A stretch of 63,849 bases of DNA, taken from Psychromonas algicola (GTDB taxonomy: Bacteria; Pseudomonadota; Gammaproteobacteria; Enterobacterales; Psychromonadaceae). Made by a program: the position numbers and the translations under genes. Below, one piece after another: positions 1 through 7,909 of this stretch. The stretch spans positions 1 through 63,849 of the forward strand of contig NZ_SNUB01000020.1 in assembly GCF_004378355.1 (NCBI RefSeq), in the 5' to 3' direction. The notes beneath the pieces are model-generated. The model worked only from the letters and a program-made list of their open reading frames with translations, was not told the origin of the DNA and ran no database searches. Every line of letters starts with the position of its first letter. The first letter of the stretch is position 1.

Positions 1-1
1 G

Positions 2-88
2 AAATGGTCAAAACCGATCCATAGTTGGAGAGCTGCCATGAATCGGTTTATAATAGAGTTTGAAGACCGCTTGAAAAAACATCTGTAA
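2..88 (+). CDS. IS256-family transposase, C-terminal end only (cut by window start)
   Basis: The first reading frame from base 2 runs 28 codons to a TAA at 86-88. It contains the stretch W-R-A-A-M-N-R-F, followed by an acidic/basic tail ending in K-K-H-L. This W-x-x-A-x-N-x-F pattern near the C-terminus is typical of IS256 (Mutator-like, DDE) transposases, usually about 400 residues long. The rest of the gene lies upstream of the window, so its integrity cannot be judged. The terminal-repeat-like sequence just downstream supports the assignment. The family is recognised by eye. Confidence 0.72.
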   Translation, partial: KWSKPIHSWRAAMNRFIIEFEDRLKKHL

Positions 89-94
89 AAATGG

Positions 95-121
95 TAATTA
101 CACAGAATTATTTACAGGGTC
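95..121 (+). repeat. Probable right terminal inverted repeat of the IS256-family element
   Basis: Seven bases after the transposase stop lies GTAATTACACAGAATTATTT followed by ACAGGGTC. Read on the other strand it gives a GACCCTGT end followed by AATAATTCTGTG. This fits IS256-family ends, which commonly contain an ATTCTGTGTA-type core. The outer boundary (about base 121) is an estimate, because the left end and the target duplication are outside the window. Confidence 0.6.
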
Positions 122-161
122 ACAGTGATTAGCTTTTGTATTAACGACCATTTATTAACAG

Positions 162-938
162 TTATTTAATATAACCTCCGACTGCTTGAATAGGCACTAA
201 ACTATTATCACTACTTACCCATGCACTGATCGCTTGTGCTTGCTCTTTATGTGCATCTTTCGCTAAATTCAATGTCGCAACCCATTGGTTATTTTCAAAT
301 GTCATCGGGATTTTTTGCCAATCTAACGCCACAAATTCATGTTGTAATTGCTTATTACGGTTCTCTCCGCGTTTTACATTGCTCTTTAACCCCATGCCTA
401 ATGGGGCAACCGATAATACCAATGGCTTGCTTTTATCTGCTATAAATCCTTTGTCAGGCGAAAAAACCGCTTTAACTTCGTGCTCGGTGTTGGAGGCTTG
501 ATAATCTATTTTTAAATTACCAATGGCGCTTTTTGCAAACGTATCGACACCACTTTCTATAGAATGCCCTCTAAAGAAACCTTTCCACTCATTACCCGCA
601 ATAATGAAATTTGGCGTATAAGCTCCTCTTCGACCACCTTCTTGTAACAAGCTATATTGTCTAGCGGTATATTCTGGTGTTGCAAAGGGGTCTTTCCAAC
701 CTAATCTGTCCCAATAGTCGACATGGAAAGCAACAGGAACGAATTTTTTGAATAATGTAGGGCTATCCAATAACTCACTCACTTTTTCATCCGCAGGCGG
801 GCAAGAATGGCAACCTTCAGAGCTAAAAAGCTCAACTAATGCAACAGAATCGACTCCGCTATTAAACGTTTCGGCTAAGACTTGTTGTTGACCAAATAGT
901 GCAATGGTTAATAAACCTGATTTAATTAATTTGTTCAT
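162..938 (-). CDS. DUF1223 family secreted thioredoxin-fold protein
   Basis: This gene encodes a 258-residue protein with a signal peptide (about residues 1-22, ending V-L-A). A conserved block follows, V-E-L-F-S-S-E-G-C-H-S-C-P-P-A-D, with a CxxC pair at about C43 and C46. That block defines the DUF1223 family, whose fold is thioredoxin-like. A role in periplasmic thiol redox chemistry is possible but unproven. The start at 938 is preferred over an upstream in-frame codon at 977 because GAGGGCG lies just upstream and the signal peptide then begins normally. The stop is only about 40 bases from the IS256 end. Confidence 0.85.
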   Translation of the reverse strand: MNKLIKSGLLTIALFGQQQVLAETFNSGVDSVALVELFSSEGCHSCPPADEKVSELLDSPTLFKKFVPVAFHVDYWDRLGWKDPFATPEYTARQYSLLQEGGRRGAYTPNFIIAGNEWKGFFRGHSIESGVDTFAKSAIGNLKIDYQASNTEHEVKAVFSPDKGFIADKSKPLVLSVAPLGMGLKSNVKRGENRNKQLQHEFVALDWQKIPMTFENNQWVATLNLAKDAHKEQAQAISAWVSSDNSLVPIQAVGGYIK

Positions 939-1339
939 AACGCCCTCTTTGTTAACTAGAAAATGTAATGTGTTCACTTTGTTTTTCTATTGCAAACGCT
1001 CAAATAATCTTAAAATAGACAGTCCGCTCTTCCTTTTATTTCAAATGCCAAGAGAAGAAAAACTAAACACTGTTGAGATATGTAAAATACTTGAGGTAAC
1101 GTTTAATAGACCAAGCAGAAGGGAATTTGATTTCATTAAAAATATAAAAAAATAAAGTGCTGAGTATTTTATTATTAAGTTAAGCAATATCAATCAGTTA
1201 AAAACTGATTCAACTTAATGCAAAGTATCTACTCAAATCTTTAAGGTTGGCATTATTATGTTTGAAGTTATTACAATTGATGCGTTGTTAAGAGAGCTCG
1301 CAATCAAATTGCAAGCTCTCTGGTTATCAAGATAGGCAG
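939..1339. other. Intergenic stretch of about 400 bases
   Basis: This AT-rich interval lies between two leftward genes and should hold the promoter of the DUF1223 gene. An open frame on the plus strand (ending at 1155) has no ribosome-binding site and low-complexity lysine/isoleucine-rich translation, so I do not call it a gene. The only clear structure is the hairpin at 1292-1320, listed separately. Confidence 0.5.
1292..1320 (-). terminator. Terminator-like hairpin after the propeller-like gene
   Basis: GAGAGCTcGCAA pairs with TTGCaAGCTCTC around a five-base loop, with one mismatch. It sits 20 bases beyond the stop of the leftward gene ending at 1340. The T-run on the minus strand is short (CTTAAC), so this may be a weak terminator or a 3' stabilising structure. 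Confidence 0.5.
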
Positions 1340-2839
1340 TTAAGAAGTGTAATTAAATACTTCTATTGGAGTGTCTTCGTGACTATTCATGGTAAAGCTC
1401 AATACATCCGCTTTGTTCAATTTTTTAAAGGCCGTAGACTTAGCAGCGACTGCAAACGCCTCTTTAAATACAGAGTAAGTTAAATCATCCGCGATAGCTT
1501 GTACTTCACTGATCGTTTCTTCAATTCGCTGATCATTAATATCTAATTGATCAACAATCTGATAGGCGAAGCCCACATTAAATCCAGATAAACTGAATTG
1601 GTCCGAGGTTGCATAAGCTTGAGCATTGTAGTCAGCTGGCTCCGCAACATGTCCCGGCCACTCAAAATTAACACTCTCTAGTACCCCTTCTGGTTTGGTT
1701 TTTGCCCATGACTTAAAGGACTTTTCAAGGTCAGCTGCAATATTCTTAACCAACAGCTTTTTATTCAATGCGGCTAATGAATCCAATGTTGATGATATTA
1801 AAGCGCCGGAGTCACTATTTCTTAATTCTTTAATAGCTGCTTCAAATTTATCAGAATGCCCTTTTGAGAATCCTGCATATTCAAAAACTGACATGGTTTC
1901 GCTATAAATAATAGTGAGACGATGACCATTTAGCACGATTGCTTTAGGTGATGCGTCATCCTCTCTGGCAAAAGTATATTCATCAACAAGAGTAGGAGCA
2001 TCAGTAAGATCAATAGAAGCTAGCTTTATTTTTTTTCTTTGAGAAATGGGGCTTACCAGAGTAAGGAAATTATCTCCATCCCAAAGGCCTAGTTCCACTT
2101 CGCTTTTTTTGAAAGAAGCAGTGGGTAACATTTTAGGTTTTTCAGGTTGAGTAACATCAACCACTAAAACGACCGTATCTCCTAAAAGCAGTAGCGTTTC
2201 TTGTTCTTTTAACCATTGCATTTTTGTAGGCGTATAACGTGGACCAACGCTCTTAATGAAAACAAGCTGATTGTTCTCTTCTCGTTTAAATACATTAACT
2301 CCAATATGGCGTCCATTAATGTAAACATAATTATCCGAGACAACCACATCCTTACCGTAACTATTATACATTCCATGTGTACGTTCAGGGGATTTTGGAT
2401 CAGGCACAAATCCAACATCGGTAAAAGTACCATTTTCAATATTAAGATGAGTCAGACCATCTTTATGAGCGAGAAAGAGATCATCTCCTTGCAAATCTAA
2501 CCCTATATACATATAAGAATGTTCACATTCAAAAATGACAGAACCATCAGCAACATTATGAATGGAAAGCTTACCTAATCGAGTTCCCCAAGTATCACCG
2601 GATAATACGACACGATCTTTATATAACTCTATATTGCTGATATTAATGTTGGTTTCGATGATAGTGATGACTTTCCACACATCAGCACTCACATCATAAA
2701 TATAAACGCCGTCGTTTAGCTTAACGGCAAGCATGGTTTCACATTGAGAAACATAATAAATACTTCCGTTATGTTCAAATCCCGGAATGCTATCGCCAAT
2801 GGCAGTTAAGACTTCTGTACTTTCACTTTTCTCGCTCAA
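1340..2839 (-). CDS. Hypothetical protein, beta-propeller-like N-terminal region
   Basis: This 499-residue protein has no signal peptide or membrane segment. Its first 320 residues consist of repeated short beta-rich units of the type Y-I-Y-D-V, L-S-I-H-N-V, L-T-H-L-N-I, V-V-L-V-V-D-V and L-T-I-I-Y-S, each followed by a polar turn. This looks like a WD40/LVIVD-like propeller. The last 180 residues are mostly helical. The start is TTG at 2839, preceded by AGAGGTAAG at good spacing; no ATG fits. I do not recognise the family. It stands alone with its own downstream hairpin, and no neighbour hints at its job. Confidence 0.6.
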   Translation of the reverse strand: MSEKSESTEVLTAIGDSIPGFEHNGSIYYVSQCETMLAVKLNDGVYIYDVSADVWKVITIIETNINISNIELYKDRVVLSGDTWGTRLGKLSIHNVADGSVIFECEHSYMYIGLDLQGDDLFLAHKDGLTHLNIENGTFTDVGFVPDPKSPERTHGMYNSYGKDVVVSDNYVYINGRHIGVNVFKREENNQLVFIKSVGPRYTPTKMQWLKEQETLLLLGDTVVLVVDVTQPEKPKMLPTASFKKSEVELGLWDGDNFLTLVSPISQRKKIKLASIDLTDAPTLVDEYTFAREDDASPKAIVLNGHRLTIIYSETMSVFEYAGFSKGHSDKFEAAIKELRNSDSGALISSTLDSLAALNKKLLVKNIAADLEKSFKSWAKTKPEGVLESVNFEWPGHVAEPADYNAQAYATSDQFSLSGFNVGFAYQIVDQLDINDQRIEETISEVQAIADDLTYSVFKEAFAVAAKSTAFKKLNKADVLSFTMNSHEDTPIEVFNYTS

Positions 2840-3025
2840 CTTACTTACCTCTATAAAAGTGTTAATATAATTGTGTGATTATATCTTATTAAAATAATCA
2901 GTAAAAACAGAAATTTGGCAGTATAAAATGATGAAAACCAACATACCAGACAATTTACATCAATTGGTTAGGATGAGTTATCAGAAAAATGATCCGGTAG
3001 CGGTTTGTTAAATAGCTTCGTTTTT

Positions 3026-3946
3026 TTATAGGTTTGAATTGTAAAGTTCTGTTCTATTTCGACCGGATTCTTTAGCCTTATATAAAGCATTATCTACTTC
3101 GCTATAAAGTGTTTTAAATGTACTTTCTGAACTGCTGATGGTTAATCCTATACTGGCTTGGATGTGATCACTTCCTATTTTAATTTCCTTCATTAAATGG
3201 TGCAGTCGCTCACAAAACAATATTGCATCTTGTTTATTGGAATCGGGTAAAAGAATTAAAAATTCTTCACCACCAAAACGAGAAACGAGATCTGTTTTCC
3301 GTGCAAGTTTCTTTAATTGCATCCCTAGTTCTTTTAACACGCGATCGCCTTCGGGGTGCCCATAGGCATCATTTACTTTTTTAAAATGGTCTATATCGAG
3401 TTGTAGTAAAGCCACAGAATGGTGAGATCTTGCTGCCAGTTCAATCGCTAGACTACTTCTATGCTTCATTTCTCTTCTATTTAGTAAGGTTGTCAATTCA
3501 TCCGTTGATGCGAGTAGTTTTAATTGTTCTGCTTGTTGTTCAAGTGTTTCTCTTGCTTGAATTAACTCTTCATACAATTTATCTCGTTTTGATGCGTTAA
3601 AAAAACTCCAATAGATAAGACCATTGTTATCGCTTTTAACGTTAACCGTGATTGGAATACGCACGCCTTTTCCATTTATCATAGTTAATTGCATCTCTTC
3701 ACATGTATTTTCATGTAAGAGTGTTGGCACTAAATAAGTTTGATAAAAAACCTTAGAAGCAAGCGTAAAAATAATGTCTGCACTTTTTCCAATTAGCGCA
3801 TCGAGCTCCCACTCTAACTCTGTCGAAAAATAGTCGTTACAATAAATAATCATTCTTGACTCATCAGTGATAAAGACTCCGTTAGGAAAGTCATTTAACG
3901 TATATGCCGTCATAGGCGAAGCAGAAATAGCTTGCTGCTGTTTCAT
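3026..3946 (-). CDS. PAS-GGDEF diguanylate cyclase
   Basis: This 306-residue protein has no membrane segment. A PAS domain spans about residues 10-125 (D-F-P-N-G-V-F-I-T-D-E motif), a short coiled coil about 125-150, and a GGDEF domain about 150-306. The active-site loop reads G-G-E-E-F at 225-229. R-K-T-D at 216-219 is exactly five residues before it, so the inhibitory I-site is also present. It should make cyclic di-GMP from GTP under control of the PAS sensor. Its ATG overlaps the stop of the upstream hydrolase gene by one base (TAATG), implying translational coupling. The partner hydrolase is likely to make or release the PAS ligand (inference). Confidence 0.88.
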   Translation of the reverse strand: MKQQQAISASPMTAYTLNDFPNGVFITDESRMIIYCNDYFSTELEWELDALIGKSADIIFTLASKVFYQTYLVPTLLHENTCEEMQLTMINGKGVRIPITVNVKSDNNGLIYWSFFNASKRDKLYEELIQARETLEQQAEQLKLLASTDELTTLLNRREMKHRSSLAIELAARSHHSVALLQLDIDHFKKVNDAYGHPEGDRVLKELGMQLKKLARKTDLVSRFGGEEFLILLPDSNKQDAILFCERLHHLMKEIKIGSDHIQASIGLTISSSESTFKTLYSEVDNALYKAKESGRNRTELYNSNL

Positions 3947-4755
3947 TATTTATCTAAATATTTGAATATAGAATCTATGATTGGTTCGGGGTGAGTCATA
4001 TGCAAACAGTGCCCATCAGCTTCTACAATCTCGAGTTCACTATTGGTTATATTTTCATTGATAAACTTGCCTATTTCAGGGGAAGCTAATGAATCGTTTT
4101 TGCTTTGAAATATTAATGTGGGTTGTTTAATGTCTTTTAATATATGTCGATAATCAGAAAGAAAAGTCGCTTTAGCAAACCCCTTTGCTACAACGGGATC
4201 TGTAGAGCAGAAGCTACTGGAAAGTTCGTCAGTAAATTCACTTGGATTCGTTTCTCCCATTACTAACGGCGCTAAATAATTCGCCCACCCGATATAATTT
4301 TTATCCATCAAATTCAATAATTCTTGTAAATCTTGTTTTTCAAATCCACCTAAATAATCTGGAGGAAAATTTAAGAAACAAGGTGATGGACAAATCATGA
4401 TCATACTTGAGAAAAGCTTGGGTGCTTCAATACTCGCAAGGGAGCCAATGATACCGCTGACAGAGTGTCCGATAAAAATAGTATCAGAGAGTTGTAATGC
4501 TTCACCTATTTCGATAATGTCCTGCGCATAACCTTCAAGGCTGCTATAGCGTTCTTTATCGTATTGTGAAAGATCAGAATTGCCTGAGCCCACATAATCA
4601 AAGAGTATTATTTTAAACTTTTTTTCGAGTGAAGGTGTGATAAAACGCCACATGTTTTGATCGCAACCAAAGCCATGTGCAAGCATTAAGGTTTTAGATC
4701 CTGTGCCAATTACTTTAACGTTGTTACGAGTCAGTACATCATTTGCAAGTTGCAT
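3946..4755 (-). CDS. RsbQ-like alpha/beta hydrolase
   Basis: This 269-residue alpha/beta hydrolase has a G-H-S-V-S-G nucleophile elbow (S98), an acid at D221 and a histidine at H249. From memory, length and triad spacing match Bacillus RsbQ (269 residues; S96, D219, H247), which belongs to the same superfamily as the plant karrikin/strigolactone receptors KAI2 and D14. RsbQ works with the PAS-domain phosphatase RsbP encoded beside it. Here the coupled partner is a PAS-GGDEF protein instead. The ATG at 4755 is preceded by GAGAC. The substrate is unknown. Confidence 0.85.
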   Translation of the reverse strand: MQLANDVLTRNNVKVIGTGSKTLMLAHGFGCDQNMWRFITPSLEKKFKIILFDYVGSGNSDLSQYDKERYSSLEGYAQDIIEIGEALQLSDTIFIGHSVSGIIGSLASIEAPKLFSSMIMICPSPCFLNFPPDYLGGFEKQDLQELLNLMDKNYIGWANYLAPLVMGETNPSEFTDELSSSFCSTDPVVAKGFAKATFLSDYRHILKDIKQPTLIFQSKNDSLASPEIGKFINENITNSELEIVEADGHCLHMTHPEPIIDSIFKYLDK

Positions 4756-5146
4756 AGTAGTCTCATTTTATTAGTGGCTAAGCAAATTTCTATCTAATGA
4801 GTGTAGGTTATAAATGATTGTGAGTTAAATCAATTTATAGCTGAAATGAGAATCAAGATCGAATAAAAATGAAATTATAGAAGTAAAACGATATAAAGCC
4901 TTATATTTGAGTAATATAAGGTATTGTGAAGTGCAGAGAGCGTAACTAGATAAGAAGCTAATCAGTTAACAGTTAATTACAACATTACTATTTTATAAGA
5001 TGATCAGTTTGAAATGATTATTAACGATTAAGAAGTAATTAGCTTTAGTATGCGGAAAAGCTAAGAAATAATGTCCTATATCAAGATGATAATCATTAAT
5101 ATCGATAGCATTAACGCTATCAATCAATTAAAGAATAAGTGAATTT
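4756..5146 (+). promoter_or_regulatory. Divergent regulatory interval of 391 bases
   Basis: The interval lies between the leftward hydrolase-cyclase pair and the rightward BASS transporter, so it must hold both promoters. It contains a Fur-like site (listed separately), a perfect 8-bp stem (TTAGCTTT/AAAGCTAA at 5039-5064) and a perfect 6-bp stem GATAGC/GCTATC at 5104-5121 just before the BASS start. TTAACGATTA-type sequences near 5020 add to the repeat character. I see no open frame with a ribosome-binding site. Confidence 0.5.
5087..5101 (+). promoter_or_regulatory. Fur-like operator upstream of the BASS transporter gene
   Basis: TGATAATCATTAATA matches 13 of 15 positions of the 7-1-7 Fur consensus TGATAAT-N-ATTATCA. 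The core ATGATAATCATT is perfect. It lies about 46 bases before the transporter start, where it could block a promoter. In an AT-rich genome a chance match is possible. Confidence 0.45.
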
Positions 5147-6034
5147 ATGGCTCAAATAATAGCGCAAGTAATGTTACCCGTCGTATTGGGTCTGGTGATG
5201 TTAGGTATGGGATTAAGTTTACAACTAAAAGATTTTAAAGCGGTATTAACCAAACCTAAAGTCGCCCTTCTCGGTTTTTTATTACAACTCTTTTTACTGC
5301 CTGTGTTGGCGTTGATTATTATTAAAGCCTTTGCGCTCAATGAGTTTGCTGCAGCAGGGCTTTTTTTACTGGCATTATGTCCTGGTGGCGCAACTTCCAA
5401 CTTATTTTCATTTATCGCTAAAGGTAACCTTGCGTTAAGTGTCTGCTTAACCAGTGTTGTGAGTATGCTTTCACCTTTTATTTTACCCGTCGCTTTTATT
5501 GGTTTTATTCATTACAGCGGTCATGTAGACAGCCAATATTTTGATTTACCTTTATTACCTGCGATTAAGAAACTGGTGATGGTTACCTTGTTACCTACTG
5601 TTATTGGTATGAGTATTCGCTATTTTGCCGATCAATGGTCACAATCGGTTATCCCTTTCATTAAGAAAGTATCATCTATTGCTATGTTATTGATCGTCGC
5701 TGCATTGCTTGCAACGAATTTAAATATTGTTCCAGCCATGTTTTCTATACAAGGAATTTCAGTGATATTGCTGTGTAGTTCAAGTTTATTTATTGCTTAT
5801 TTTATTGCAGGAAAAGCCAATACGAGCGATACAGATAGAAAAACCATTGCTTTGGAAGTAGGAGTACAAAATGCAGGAACGGCGATGGTCATTGCATTAA
5901 GTATTATGCATCAACCTGAATTAGCAGTGATCCCATTAATGTATGGCATATTAATGAATATCCCCGTATTTGCTTTTGTTTATTGGTTACTACATAAAGA
6001 TAAAGTGATCACTACTTTAAAAGTAGAGTCTTAA
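5147..6034 (+). CDS. Bile acid:sodium symporter (BASS) family transporter
   Basis: This 295-residue inner-membrane protein has about nine to ten hydrophobic segments. It carries the family signature region C-P-G-G-A-T-S-N-L-F at about residues 79-88, and a second conserved stretch E-V-G-V-Q-N-A-G-T-A late in the protein. BASS proteins are sodium-coupled importers of organic anions; bacterial substrates include pantoate and other small carboxylates, and the substrate here cannot be told. The start at 5147 is the first ATG and gives a normal family N-terminus, although the ribosome-binding site is weak. The Fur-like site upstream suggests iron-linked expression. Confidence 0.85.
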   Translation: MAQIIAQVMLPVVLGLVMLGMGLSLQLKDFKAVLTKPKVALLGFLLQLFLLPVLALIIIKAFALNEFAAAGLFLLALCPGGATSNLFSFIAKGNLALSVCLTSVVSMLSPFILPVAFIGFIHYSGHVDSQYFDLPLLPAIKKLVMVTLLPTVIGMSIRYFADQWSQSVIPFIKKVSSIAMLLIVAALLATNLNIVPAMFSIQGISVILLCSSSLFIAYFIAGKANTSDTDRKTIALEVGVQNAGTAMVIALSIMHQPELAVIPLMYGILMNIPVFAFVYWLLHKDKVITTLKVES

Positions 6035-6170
6035 ATACAAAAAATTTAATAGTGATTTGAGTAAGGTAAGGTTATAGATTAATGAATTTCTTAGTGATAG
6101 TTTTAAAAGCCTAGGAAAATACAAAACCTTACTCACATCACCAGCACCGTCCTTTATCGCTTTTTCTATC

Positions 6171-6644
6171 TTACTCAGTACTTAATTGAGAAATAATTTG
6201 CTCAATACTTTGCAGCTCAGTCACGGTTGCTTTTAATTCATTCTCTCCAACATCTTTATTTAGTACGGTATCAATATCAGCTAATAATTGCCTTGCATCC
6301 GACATTAAAAGCTCACCGGTTTTAGTAAAAAATATTTCCTTCTGTTTACCTTTGCCATCTCGCTGTTCTATGTAACCTGCCTTGCATAATTCTTTGACTG
6401 TTTTGGCAACCATTTGTCGAGAGACACCTAATGTTCTAGCGATTTCAGAACCAAAATTAATACCACACTCTAAAGTGCTTAAGAAATTTAAAACAGAAGG
6501 TGAAGCCAATTTATAGCCTTTATTTTTTAAAGATTCAGAAAGATATAAAGCTATTTTTTCATGCACTTGTGCAGCAGCAAGCACTAATTGTAGAGATTGA
6601 CTTTCTACCATTGGAATATTATTTTTTGTCAACCTAATTGACAT
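6171..6644 (-). CDS. MarR-family transcriptional regulator
   Basis: This 157-residue protein has the MarR layout: an N-terminal helix, a winged helix-turn-helix at about residues 60-115 (A-R-T-L-G-V-S-R-Q-M-V-A-K-T-V-K-E-L recognition region, then a K-G-K-Q-K wing) and a C-terminal dimerisation helix. It is divergent from the small membrane protein gene at 6698, only 53 bases away. The usual arrangement would have it repress both genes and respond to a small ligand. The candidate operator in that gap is listed separately. Confidence 0.85.
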   Translation of the reverse strand: MSIRLTKNNIPMVESQSLQLVLAAAQVHEKIALYLSESLKNKGYKLASPSVLNFLSTLECGINFGSEIARTLGVSRQMVAKTVKELCKAGYIEQRDGKGKQKEIFFTKTGELLMSDARQLLADIDTVLNKDVGENELKATVTELQSIEQIISQLSTE

Positions 6645-6662
6645 ACATAAAACCTCTCTCTA

Positions 6663-6677
6663 TAGTTATGTCAACTA
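6663..6677 (+). promoter_or_regulatory. Candidate MarR operator in the divergent gap
   Basis: TAGTT and AACTA form an inverted repeat around a five-base centre (TAGTTATGTCAACTA) in the 53-base space between the MarR gene and the membrane protein gene. Position and symmetry suit a MarR dimer. Only one copy is present and no consensus was computed. Confidence 0.4.
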
Positions 6678-6697
6678 AGTATACATGAGGAAAGAAA

Positions 6698-7087
6698 ATG
6701 ATCACGTTAAGTAATGTAATGAAAGCAAATGCAACAAGCTGTATTGGATTTGGCGCCATTTTTTCATTGTTCTCAGAACAGGTTTCTGGCTTTTTGAGCA
6801 TCAGTCATCAAGCACCTAGTCTAGTTTTTCTGTTGCTTGGACTTATTTTACTCTTTAATGGTTTTCATTTGATTTGGGCTTCGTTTAAATCAATGCCAAG
6901 CAAGTTTTTGGTACTTTATTTTTCAATTGGCGATTATATATGGGTACTGGCGACACTTTATTTAATATTCGCCGAAATGTGGATCACGACGTCGATGGGT
7001 ATTATTGCAGCTCTACTCGTTGCATTAATGGTAGGTACTTTTGGTTGGTTACAAATGCTTGCAAGAAAGAAAATGGGGAATTGTTAA
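6698..7087 (+). CDS. Small four-helix membrane protein, MarR-linked
   Basis: This 129-residue protein has four hydrophobic segments (about residues 14-34, 41-63, 72-92 and 96-118) with short polar links, resembling small uncharacterised integral membrane proteins next to MarR genes. The start is well supported by GAGGAAAG before the ATG. I do not recognise a named family. The divergent MarR gene suggests ligand-controlled expression, perhaps under a membrane or toxic stress (inference). Confidence 0.7.
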   Translation: MITLSNVMKANATSCIGFGAIFSLFSEQVSGFLSISHQAPSLVFLLLGLILLFNGFHLIWASFKSMPSKFLVLYFSIGDYIWVLATLYLIFAEMWITTSMGIIAALLVALMVGTFGWLQMLARKKMGNC

Positions 7088-7111
7088 TTACATCCAATAA
7101 AATTTAAAGAT

Positions 7112-7148
7112 AAGCGCAGACAAAAAATGCTTTACTCTGCGCTTTTTC
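7112..7148. terminator. Rho-independent terminator between convergent genes
   Basis: AAGCGCAGA (7112-7120) pairs perfectly with TCTGCGCTT (7136-7144) and is followed by a T-run. It lies between the stop of the plus-strand membrane protein gene (7087) and the stop of the minus-strand gene (7159). The symmetric A/T flanks are compatible with use from both sides. Confidence 0.75.
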
Positions 7149-7158
7149 TCCCCACCAG

Positions 7159-7587
7159 CTAGTGATGTCTTTTTTTATTATTTTCAATCAGCGCTAATTG
7201 TGAATTCAACTCTTGCATACATTGTTCGCAAGGCGGATGAACCTCAGCAAAGGCCATCAATTTAGGTAAAGTTAAATTAATCGCACTAAGCGCAACTTGT
7301 TCCCATTCTTTATCATCTTTAAAATTCAACGCCATGTAAAGCATAGATTGATGTGGGATCAATAAACATTTTTGAGCCATAAGCACATCCTCTTTTTGCT
7401 CATAAATAACAGCTAATTCGTGATAACTGGCAATCCAATCATAAAGAGAGTCAAGGCATTTAGGTTGTACTGCTAATTTCTTTTCGAGGTGATAAATTGT
7501 TTCTCGATAAAAGCGTTCACTATTGTTTAAGTAATCATTTTTATAACGAGGTTGTTGCAATGTCATTTCATTATTTATTCTATCCAT
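7159..7587 (-). CDS. Hypothetical helical protein with C-terminal CxxC
   Basis: This 142-residue soluble, mostly helical protein has a TPR-like appearance (Y-H-E-L-A-V-I-Y-E-Q-K-E-D region) and a late C-E-Q-C pair that could bind metal or be redox active. The start at 7587 is chosen over an in-frame codon 57 bases upstream because GGTGAGG stands at ideal spacing. I do not recognise the family, and the neighbours give no functional lead. It ends in the shared terminator with the convergent membrane protein gene. Confidence 0.6.
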   Translation of the reverse strand: MDRINNEMTLQQPRYKNDYLNNSERFYRETIYHLEKKLAVQPKCLDSLYDWIASYHELAVIYEQKEDVLMAQKCLLIPHQSMLYMALNFKDDKEWEQVALSAINLTLPKLMAFAEVHPPCEQCMQELNSQLALIENNKKRHH

Positions 7588-7909
7588 ACGATCCTCACCA
7601 TTAAATTTCAATTTTGATTCTAAACTTTGCGCAAGTGATAACAACTATCGTTTAGATTTAGGTTTTTGTAAATAGCAAAACTCTACTTTTTATTAAAAAA
7701 CAGCAAAACTATAGTGCAGATCAATTTTTGTAAGTACTTCTAAACGTCTTAAAATTAGGTTTCCGAACCAAAACAAAATAAAGCTGCCAAATCATTCGAT
7801 TTTATTGACTCATATTTTTTATCTTTTCGCTGATTAGAGATAAAAAAGTCAGGGTGTGGCATTCTATGAAATCATCTCATTCGCGTTAAAAACCACTTAG
7901 AGATAAACA

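Noticed and set aside
904-1155. Plus-strand open frame of 83 codons between the first two genes
   Set aside because: It overlaps the 5' end of the DUF1223 gene on the opposite strand, lacks a ribosome-binding site, and its translation is low-complexity.
2928-3011. Short plus-strand frame starting with two ATGs
   Set aside because: It has only 27 codons, no ribosome-binding site, and lies in the tail region between two leftward genes.
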